From: Acanthosepion esculentum
Taxonomy: Eukaryota; Mollusca; Cephalopoda; Sepiida; Sepiidae
NCBI GenBank assembly: GCA_964036315.1
Contig: OZ038495.1
Location: 29,804,878 to 29,868,877 of the forward strand
Direction: 5' to 3'
DNA length: 64,000 nt
This document shows, piece after piece, positions 56,218 through 64,000 of the stretch. The notes beneath the pieces were generated by a model that was given only the letters and a program-made list of their open reading frames with translations, had not been told where the DNA came from and made no database searches. Both the position numbers and the translations under genes were made by a program. Numbering within the stretch: position 1 is the stretch's first letter; each line of letters begins with the position of its first letter.

Positions 56218-56695
56218 GGACAAAGTCCGACAATTATTTTAAGAAATTTTTATGTTTATACATCCTTTTTTAGAGATACAAATATTTAAATAAATGCTCT
56301 GTTTATAATAAACAGTATTAACAACATATACCGGCCTGAATGTGTGAGAAATTGAAAATATGCGTCCTCCGACAGGAATCGCTGGCGTGCTTTTAACGAT
56401 TTCGCCAAAGAGGAGCGTTTCGGTTAGCAAGGTCGATTTTACTCCTTTTAAAATACAATTTTCCATTATTTTCTCAGGTATATTCATATCTGCTCGATGC
56501 GTATCCAAATGTAAACAAATGACGTCACACATTATGAAATGGACAAACCTACAATTATTTTAAGATATTTTATCTTTATACATTCTGTTTTTTTATAGAT
56601 AAAAATATTTAAGTAAATGCTCTGTTTATAATAAACAGTATTTTTCTTTTTTTTTTCATAAGACATTCAGGCCGGTAATTGTTGTTAATACTTTT
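56211..56695. mobile_element. Direct-repeat plus inverted-repeat element
   Basis: ATGAAATGGACAAA...GCTCTGTTTATAATAAACAG at 56211-56319 is repeated directly at 56534-56642. Overlapping this, GTATTAACAACATATACCGG (to 56343) and its inverse at 56663-56691 form 29-bp inverted ends with two to three mismatches, carrying the phrase CATTCAGGCCGG also found at 61.7-62.3 kb. A perfect CRE-like TGACGTCA lies at 56520-56527. No coding capacity. Probably a non-autonomous element, class uncertain. Confidence 0.65.
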
Positions 56696-56759
56696 TACTA
56701 TAAATGTACGTGAGAAAATCATGGAAAATTGTAGTTTAAAAACAGTAAAATCTACATTG

Positions 56760-57305
56760 CAGCATTTCACCTTAAGCAAGGCGGGATATCTCTAGTAAGC
56801 AAGAGGTTACAGAGTGGGAGCGAGAGTAAAGAGGTGTGATGGGGGAAAGGATGACGAGAAGGAGAGGGAATAGATCAGGGCATCTAGAGATGTCGATTGG
56901 CACTACATTTGAATAATTAGATATTATAGCTATCAGGGAAACAAGTAATAGGAAGGGGATTTCACAGACGGGAGGTGCGAGACATGAAACTATTGGAGTC
57001 GAAGAGACGAACACACTTCGACAGTGAAAGGGTGGGACCGTGATGCCAGCCTAGTAGCACGCTTAAATTCATGCAGTCTGGGAACTAGCGAAAGTAGCTC
57101 GTCGGAGAAGTTACCGTGAAAATATTTGTAGAAAAGACAGAGGGAGGCAACAGCACGTCTGTGAGAGAGCGACTCTAGACGAGATGTCAGATAAGGACCA
57201 ACCACATTGTTTATCCGTCTCTGGATCATGTCGAGGACCTTAAGGCGAACAGCGGGGACACCAGAACATATATGGCAGCAGTATTCCATGCAAGGTCTAA
57301 TTGTC
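56760..57305 (-). pseudogene. Jockey/CR1-type LINE, RT C-terminus and 3' UTR
   Basis: The minus-strand frame 57319-56990 reads TIRPCMEYCCHICSGVPAVR, LKVLDMIQRRINNVVGPYLT, SRLESLSHRRAVASLCLFYK, YFHGNFSDELLSLVPRLHEF and LASRSHPFTVEV. A shift then continues it to the CFPDSYNLQ-type end near 56900 and the C/T-rich UTR. This is the post-RT domain of the LINE family seen at 48.4-50.1 kb. Nearly uninterrupted for 109 residues, it is one of the younger copies. Confidence 0.85.
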
Positions 57306-57317
57306 AGCAGAAGTAAC

Positions 57318-57930
57318 ATTCCACATTACGAATTACAAATTGGAGTTACCAAAATTAAACAAGTGCAAAAATTTAAATATCTACTAAGTGTATTTGACAG
57401 AGGATGGAATGTGCGACATCTAAATCTGAACACGGATTGGAATAGCGAAAGATGCCTTCTAAAATTTAAGCAACGTATTACGAAACGGAATTTTAATCGG
57501 AAACAAAGTAAAAAGATACTGAACTGCTATGTTATATCCGTACGACTATATGACAGTGAATGCTTGACAATCTTATTAGAGATGTAGAAGAGACGCCAAA
57601 TAACAGAAATGCGGTTTGGAAGAAGGATTCTGAGAATACCAGGAACTAAACGTGGGAGCAACGGCAAAGATTTAGTGAAAACGGAAACAAAATGGAAACT
57701 TATAAGTAGCACCGGAAAGAGAGAGTTGAAAATACGAGGACGAATAATGAGTAGAGTGGGCTTGGAAAATGTGGCCCTGAAAGGAATTATTGAAGGCCAA
57801 CGAGACATCGGAACGCAACGCATAACCTAGCTAACAAGATTTTCTAACGGTTGGTTGGACAGGGACGATGTAATATAGAATAAAGACAACAAGGACTTCA
57901 AACAACAGGAAATTGAAGGGGCACGCCATA
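57318..57930 (+). pseudogene. RTE/BovB-like or related LINE, C-terminal coding end
   Basis: Frames 57207-57587 and 57609-57830 join across one stop: IGVTKIKQVQKFKYLLSVFD, KILNCYVISVRLYDSECLTI, then MRFGRRILRIPGTKRGSNGK, GRIMSRVGLENVALKGIIEG and QRDIGTQRIT. These match the distal thumb and R-R-x-L-R-I region of LINE polyproteins often called endonuclease-reverse transcriptase. It is different from the neighbouring Jockey/CR1 type. The last coding bases, GCACGCCATATACAAGAAGA, run straight into the triplet repeat. Clade is uncertain. Confidence 0.7.
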
Positions 57931-58218
57931 TACAAGAAGAAGAAGAAGAGGAAGAAGAAGAGGAATAATAATTATGAGAAGAAGAAAAAAAATAATAAGC
58001 CTAATAAGCCTAATAATAATAATAATAATAAGACTAATAATAAAAATAAGACTAATAATAATAATAAGACTGATAATAATAATAAAAAGACTAATAATAA
58101 TAAGACGAATAATAAGACTAATAATAATAACAATAATAATAATAAGACTAATAATAATAAGAAGAAAAAGAATAATAATAATAAAAAGAAAAAGAAGAAA
58201 AATAATAATAATAATAGA

Positions 58219-58278
<60 letters not shown>

Positions 58279-58505
58279 AAGAAGAAGAAAAAGATGTAAA
58301 AGAAGAAGATGAAGAAGAAGATGTATAATAATAATAGAAATAATCATAATAATAAGAAGAAAATGATGAAGAAGAAGATGAAGAATATGAAGAAGAAGTA
58401 GAGGAATAATAATAAGAAGATGAAGAAGAAGAAGAAGAAGATGAAGATGATAATGATGACGATGATGATGATGATGATCATGAAGAAGAAGGAGAAGAAG
58501 ACCTT
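57931..58505. repeat. (AAG)n/(AAT)n triplet tract
   Basis: About 570 bases of GAA and AAT triplets, strongly purine-rich on the plus strand, with GATGAT at the end. Open frames on both strands (up to 209 residues) are artefacts. It begins exactly at the LINE coding end. Confidence 0.95.
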
Positions 58506-58842
58506 GTTGAACAAAATTGAAAAACATGTATATGTAAAAGATAAATAATATTTAAGATAGACTATCTTTGAGAAAATACTAAAATCTTATATAAATGTTT
58601 TTCTTGATTTTCTTTTAATTATTGAACCCCAAGCAAAGCAATAAAGTCACTAAGACACAAAGAGGTTACTGTGTGTTAGAGATTATTACAAATAAAGACC
58701 ACGATTAAGGAGAGCGATAAAAGAACAAGGATTAAGACACAAGATAACTATACGTATTCAATAGAATTTTCGGAGATCAAAGTTAACCGTTAAACAAGAA
58801 GGTGGAAGAGAATTCGACAAAAAACTTTTTATTTCCCTTTTA
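58506..58842. other. No feature recognised
   Basis: AT-rich spacer. Confidence 0.4.
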
Positions 58843-59260
58843 TTCACTGGGCCCAGTGGATAAAAGCGTTGGTTGGCCCCACTGGGCCATGTGTCACTGA
58901 GGATAAAAGCGTTGCTTGGCTCCGCTGGGCCATGTGTCATTGAGGATAAAATCGTTGATTGTATCCACTGGGCCATGTTTCACTGAGGATAAGAACGTTG
59001 CTTGGCTCCACTGGGCCATGTGTCACTGAGGATAAAAGCATTTGTTTTATCGACTAAGCCATGTTTTCCTTGAGGATAAAAGCGTTGCTTAGATCCAGTG
59101 ACATGGCCGAAAGAGCTGATTTCAGTAACTAGCTACGTAAGTGGTGAACAGAACTTGAGTTGAGTTAAAGGGAGATAACTGAAACATCCAGAATAGGCAT
59201 GACACGTGGAACTAGAACATATTACCACGGCAGGGTCCAGTTCGAAATTCCAATCACCTA
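58843..59260 (+). mobile_element. Penelope-tail relative with 43-bp tandem amplification
   Basis: From 59080 the text (AAAGCGTTGCTTAGATCCAG, GACACGTGGAACTAGAACAT, AATTCCAATCACCT) is a diverged copy of the tail body found at 35.7 and 50.2 kb. In front, the unit CCACTGGGCCATGTGTCACT plus GAGGATAAAAGCGTTGCTTG recurs with exact 43-base spacing (58879, 58922, 58965, 59008 and 59051), an amplification of the tRNA-like head (AGTGGATAAA.GCGTT). Confidence 0.75.
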
Positions 59261-60276
59261 AATGACAAGGTTGATATTCAGATATTATATCAAATACAAA
59301 AATGTTATTAATTTGAAAAAAAGGATTTATTTAATTAGTTTCTTTCTTTTATTAAAGTTGTGATTTCACGTAAGAATGATTCCTTACTTTGTCTTTTACT
59401 AATAAACTTTTATTACTTTTTCGATTTTACGTTAAAAGGCTTTGTGTCTGATAGTATTGAAATGACTTCTGACTTCCCGTTTAACCTTATTCTAAACAGA
59501 CATTCATGACTTACTAAAGGGTAAGAAGATAAGAGAAACATAAAAGAAAATGTCGTGTGTTTAATAAGTTGTCAGACATGTTATCGTCTTTTTACTTCAG
59601 AATCTCCAGTCTTAAAAAGGAAAGAAATAAAAAGAATGGCATAACGGAGAGCATAGGCCAGTAAAGAAAAATGAAATAGAGAAAGGAAAATGGCTGACCT
59701 AATGCAGACAGCAATTGATTCGTAGACATTAACCGTGCCTGTCACTAGCTGAATTCTGATCTTGTCAACTAGGATTAGATATAGCCTTCATTTCTCTCAA
59801 AAATCCGTGCAGGATTTCTTGTTTGGAATTTCTTTCTGTCTTGCAATCAGGCAGACATGAATAACATGAAGTCAACGAATAGATCAAGAATAGAAAAAAT
59901 AAATAAATGAAACAAGTTAGATCTTCTTGATAAGCAGATATGAAGTATTCAAGACGGTTTGCTATTTATTTCTTTATTAAACATTTACTATAAGCCCAGT
60001 TAACTTTTATATCCGATTTAACCAGCGCGGAAAATATTTAGAATGGCGAAAATCATAAAAAAAACAACTATTTTTTTCTTTATCTTTAATGCGTTATGTC
60101 TATCTAGTTTATAATTTTTTTCTTAAATAATTTAATTGACACGTCAAAATGCCAATTTCATCAATCAAGAGAATCACTTTAGTCCGAAGAAGTTCGAGTA
60201 GTGGATGAAAGGCGTTAGACAGAAGTTTGGACTTTATCATTCATTTGTACGATTTTTTTCTGATATAGAGAAAATG
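59261..60276. other. No feature recognised
   Basis: AT-rich DNA with no frames or motifs of note. Confidence 0.4.
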
Positions 60277-60518
<242 letters not shown>

Positions 60519-60529
60519 AATCCTTCCGT

Positions 60530-61215
60530 ATTTATTGATGGTACATAATTAAAAACTGTTGAGGCGTTCACATATCTTGGATCAACAGTCTCTTCTAATG
60601 GAAAAATGGACAGAGAAATCCAATCCAGAATAGTCAAAGCCACACAGCATTCAGTAATCTTAAACATAGGTTATGGGGCACCAAAGAAGTGTCTCTCAGA
60701 GTAAAGATTGACATAAACAGATCAGTCGTTCTCTCAACCCTTCCCTATGGTGCTGAAACTTGGACCCTATAACGCAAGCACATAAACCAACTTGACGCCT
60801 TTCACATGTGCTGTATTCGTGATATATGTGATATAAAATGGGATGACCAGGCCAAGAATTATGCAATACTAAAAATTCTAACAACATAGCAGACACTGAA
60901 ACCATTCTAGCAAAGTTACAACTTCGGTGGGCTGGTCATGTTCTGAGAAGGGATGAGTATAGACTTCCAAAAGAGGTGCTGTATAGACCACCACCAAACT
61001 CCAAGCTTTCAGTTGGACGCCCACTCTTACGCTACAAAGACAACTTGAAATGTCTCAACTCTGATCTGAAAACCTGGGAAGCCCCAGCAACAAATTGAAT
61101 GGAATGGCGTAAGACATGCATTATTAAGTTAAAGAGTTTTGAAGACAGTATACTGAAGCATCGTGATCAGCTTCATAAAGCACTGAGGCAGAGACGCCAT
61201 CAAATCTTGCTTTAA
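60530..61215 (+). pseudogene. LINE RT C-terminal fragment, third type
   Basis: Colinear text in shifting frames: [30 protein letters not shown] (60560-60650), SFSQPFPMVLKLGP at the Y-G-A/C-E-T-W position (60740-60770, in the +1 frame PYGAETWTL), LRWAGHVLRRDEYRLPKEVL (60930-60990), and QLHKALRQRRHQILL near the end. These are the thumb/C-terminal blocks of a LINE polyprotein (F-x-Y-L-G-S, Y-G-x-E-T-W-T, R-W-x-G-H-V-x-R). At least six frame breaks. Different in sequence from the fragment at 57.3 kb. Confidence 0.7.
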
Positions 61216-61361
61216 CAAATATTATCTGTCAGTGTTGCTTTGTCGCCCGCAGCAAGGCTGGGCTAATATCGCACTTAAGAAAGCCCAAACGAAATATGTT
61301 TTTCCCTTACCTGATTTTCTCGACAGTAGCCGCTACTAGCATGCGTGTAAAACAAGTGTTA
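61216..61361. other. Short spacer after LINE fragment
   Basis: TGTTGCTTTGTCGCCCGCAG and GCACTTAAGAAAGCCCAAAC; no feature identified. Confidence 0.3.
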
Positions 61362-61415
61362 CCACCACTGCTGCCGTTGCTGCTGCTGCTGCTTCTGCTC
61401 CTGCTGCTGCTGCTG
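61362..61415. repeat. (GCT)n triplet repeat
   Basis: Interrupted CTG/TTG triplets. Confidence 0.9.
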
Positions 61416-61447
61416 ACCCTCATTTATCGTTCACGATGGGAGAGTCC

Positions 61448-61450
<3 letters not shown>

Positions 61451-61488
<38 letters not shown>
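61451..61488. repeat. (AT)n microsatellite
   Basis: Pure AT tract. Confidence 0.95.
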
Positions 61489-61491
<3 letters not shown>

Positions 61492-61583
61492 GTATCTTAA
61501 ATGGCTCGGGCTATAAGAAGCTTCGCCGATCAAACAAAATTTGAACAATGCCTTTAAGCGAAATTCTCGTCATACTTTACTCG

Positions 61584-62345
61584 AAAATATCGTATCTGCT
61601 TAGTTTCGTATCCAGACGTAAACAAAGTAATTTTCTAAAGCGGTAATGGATTTCTTATCTGTTAATCCGACAGATTTTTATCACATGGTTTTTAGTAGAT
61701 ACTAATATTGGAGGAGACGCCCATTTTATTTATTAATCAGTATACTCATTTATATTCACCTACCGGCTTGAATGTGCGAGAAATCTTATTAAAGGAAAAC
61801 TTATGCTCTGTGTCAGGATTCGAACCATTGTCCGTCATGCTAAATCGTTAAATCCGATGCAATATGACCAACGAAGCTACAAAGAACTGATTAGTCAGGC
61901 GAGGCCGAATTGTACCTTTAACCGTTTTGTTATTATACACCTCCTGAAATGTTTCATATCTGCGCAGTTTCGTATCCAAGCATAAACAAAGTTAATTTTA
62001 GAATTAATTTTTAATTTATCCGACATATTTTTCATCCATTTAAACGTTATTTTTATTGGATTCTCACAGGTGAGTAGACGCTCGGTTTATTCATTAAACA
62101 ATATATTTATTTTCGTTTGCCGTTCTGAATGTCAAAAACAAATGAAAAACAAAAAAAACTTATGCTTTGGTGATGGAAACTTCGCGGAGAGTAGCCCAGT
62201 TGATTAGAGCGTGCCAGTTTTAAAGAGAGTTGCATCTACCTACAAGGACGCAGGTTCGAATCCTACTAGAGTTATTTTTTTGTTTTATAGGATTCCCCGA
62301 ACATTCAGGCCGGTAGACGAAAATAAATGAATATACGGTTTAATA
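61584..62345. mobile_element. 358-bp tandem/foldback repeat with CCGGC ends
   Basis: The order ATATCTGC..AGTTTCGTATCC, GTAAACAAAGT, CCGACA.ATTTTT, ATTTAT..TAC..ACCGGCTTGAATG-like text and AAAACTTATGCT occurs twice with an offset of 358 bases (61597-61810 and 61955-62170). 62300-62345 repeats the end in inverse orientation (CATTCAGGCCGGTAGACGAA). The same CATTCAGGCCGG phrase bounds the 56.3-56.7 kb element. It is therefore a two-unit tandem with a terminal inverted piece, non-coding. Confidence 0.6.
62192..62272 (+). other. tRNA-like promoter pair, not a good tRNA gene
   Basis: TAGCCCAGTTGATTAGAGCG is a good A box and GGTTCGAATCC a perfect B box, about 50 bases apart. Acceptor and anticodon stems cannot be folded convincingly and the anticodon loop is unclear, so this is a tRNA relic or SINE head. 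A TTTTTTT run follows at 62274, which would stop RNA polymerase III. Confidence 0.5.
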
Positions 62346-62606
62346 AATTAACAGAAGGTCTACTCAAATACGAGTATCCAGTTAAATAACGCTTGAAGTG
62401 ATAATATCTATTATATTAATAATAAATATACATTTTTTATCACCGGTAGAAGACGCATGCACGATGCAATCGTCTGGTGCTGAGTGAAAACTGTTAGAAA
62501 TTTAGAGCTGTGGAACCAGTGAGAAACAAAGGAATATTTATTATTCATATGAATTTTAGCTCTGTTATTATGAGCACTATTTTATTATCATATGCACTTA
62601 ATGTGC

Positions 62607-62608
<2 letters not shown>
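62346..62608. other. No feature recognised
   Basis: Short AT-rich stretch. Confidence 0.3.

Positions 62609-62652
<44 letters not shown>
62609..62652. repeat. (AT)n microsatellite
   Basis: Pure AT tract. Confidence 0.95.
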
Positions 62653-62654
<2 letters not shown>

Positions 62655-62744
62655 CCTGAAAAATTATTTCGGTTGAGCACTCTGGAGAAGTAGTGTGAGT
62701 TTGTAAATAGTGATTATTACTGCTACTAATGCAATACTCTTCAT

Positions 62745-62954
62745 TAAAACGAAGCGAGTTCTCTCAAACACTGACGTGCTTATCTAAAAATAAATAAGCT
62801 TAAATTCATCTTCATCCCTGCCGTGCGCCAACGGCTTAGGGATAGATTCTTTGACTGACACCAATTCAGCCGGGTTTCCATATTAGCTAGAGGCAACCGG
62901 ACGTCTAGCCACACTGTTGTGCTGTGATACAGTGAAACAGTCTCTTTTTGGATG

Positions 62955-62955
<1 letters not shown>
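62745..62955 (+). mobile_element. SINE, ACTGATGCCAAT family, best copy B
   Basis: GCGAGTTCTCTCAAACACTG, CCCTGCCGTGCGCCAACGGC, TTAGGGATAGATTCTTTGAC, a B-box-like GGGTTTCCATATTAG, CCGGACGTCTAGCCACACTG and TTTGGATGACAATATATAT. Same order as 27384-27612. The element ends in a 64-base (AT)n tract. Confidence 0.8.

Positions 62956-62957
<2 letters not shown>

Positions 62958-63021
<64 letters not shown>
62958..63021. repeat. (AT)n microsatellite at SINE tail
   Basis: Begins directly at the GATGACA end of the SINE. Confidence 0.95.
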
Positions 63022-63029
<8 letters not shown>

Positions 63030-64000
63030 TATTTCAGGAATATAAAGATTGACCGATTATAAGAAAAATAAACAATGAAAAGAAAAGAATATATTCTAAT
63101 GATATTCAATAATCAGTAATTAATTTGGGAATTTGGAAATTTGCTAAATAAAGTTCAAAGAAATATCAAAACAATGAAATTAAAAAAAAATGACCAGACA
63201 AAAAAAATGAAAAGAAAATAACATGGCTTTGCAAATATGAGAAATCTTAATATCGTAGCAAGCAAAAAAATGTGGAAGGAGCAATGAGAAAATAATTAAT
63301 TTGTTTTCTTGAATAATTATATTAACACAAAAATATGTACTTAGAGAAAATAATAACACTGGTCAACACCAACAAAAAAATTTGAAATGGTGTCGAGACA
63401 CCAAATATCTTTTTTACCTAATTTGAGAGCTCTGAATCTAAAAATAACCTTACTTTTTCTTGGTTAGCTACCGTTTTTGTTGTACAGAAATACCTCATTT
63501 TGGGGAAAAAAAGAAGCATTTTTTAAAAATTTGTTTTCTGTATATATCTTATTGACCAATAGTAATATTTATAAAAATAAAATCGTAGAAACCTCTCAAT
63601 GAGTATTTAAACCAACAAATATTGGTCTGATTATTGAGAAATACTATTTTTGCAATAACAATCAGACCCTAAGCCTTTAAAAATAATGCGATTGAATATA
63701 CCAAGACCAAAATATATTTTCTTCAAATCATTTAATGAACTAACAGCAGAAATAAAACCTTCGTGAGCATAAGAACTATGGTAAAAAATGTTCTCTTTCT
63801 TGATTGTCTTTCATGTTCAAAGTTATTTAAGTCCCTTTTGATACTCCAGTAGTATCATGCACAATGGAATTGGCGCATTCAATTGGGATGCCTTTAGTTG
63901 GAATTTCTTTCCAACTGTGAAAACAAAATTCCTTAAATATGCTTGTTTTCCTTCCGGAGTGAAAGAATAAAAAAGATGGGATAAATTTAATGAATATCAA
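63022..64000. other. No feature recognised
   Basis: Strongly AT-rich DNA with A runs. No frame longer than chance and no repeat shared within the window. Confidence 0.45.

Noticed and set aside
57898..58527. 209-residue Ile/Leu-rich minus-strand frame and plus-strand Lys/Asn frames
   Set aside because: Products of the (AAG)n/(AAT)n triplet tract with no other composition.
62192..62272. tRNA gene
   Set aside because: A and B boxes are good, but acceptor and anticodon stems do not fold and the spacing is long without a clear intron.

Overview
The window reads as non-coding, repeat-dominated nuclear DNA of an invertebrate animal, most probably a mollusc and perhaps a cephalopod. That guess rests on the many long (AT)n, (AC)n and (TATACA)n tracts, tRNA-derived SINEs with AT tails, Penelope-like elements (PLEs), and decayed Gypsy, Tx1-like and Jockey/CR1-like elements. 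Species cannot be fixed from the sequence alone. I found no intact host protein gene, no rRNA, no convincing tRNA gene and nothing prokaryotic. Most long open frames are translations of dinucleotide repeats.

Layout. 1-4.6 kb: AT satellites, a Penelope-tail foldback, a Tc1-like relic carrying a SINE with a 17-bp target duplication. 4.67-9.0 kb: a decayed Gypsy element (gag knuckle, RT, RNase H, integrase) whose integrase is split by a double SINE insertion with a 12-bp target duplication. 9.0-12.6 kb: the 5' part of a Tx1-like LINE on the minus strand. 13.4-27.6 kb: microsatellites, SINEs, a hammerhead-like motif at 17.3 kb and a direct-repeat element at 20.8-21.4 kb. 27.8-34.0 kb: one PLE apparently split by about 4.3 kb of other repeats, including a degenerate mobile-type protein gene. 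34.4-46.3 kb: SINEs, LINE 3' ends, a 26-bp minisatellite, a Tc1 element with inverted termini and short Penelope-tail insertions. 47.2-50.1 kb: a LINE interrupted by a Penelope insertion with a 12-bp target duplication. 52.1-55.9 kb: the best preserved element, a PLE with 1.15-kb inverted arms, RT, GIY-YIG domain and a hammerhead ribozyme motif in each arm. 56.2-63.0 kb: direct-repeat elements, three LINE fragments, triplet and 43-bp tandem repeats, and more SINEs with AT tails.

The main system is the Penelope family. RT copies RNA, the GIY-YIG domain nicks the target, and the tail carries a self-cleaving hammerhead. Short relics at six other places repeat the same design, an inverted piece of tail joined to a 5'-truncated forward copy, often with 12-14 bp target duplications. 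The other clear theme is that microsatellites start exactly where SINE or LINE tails end.
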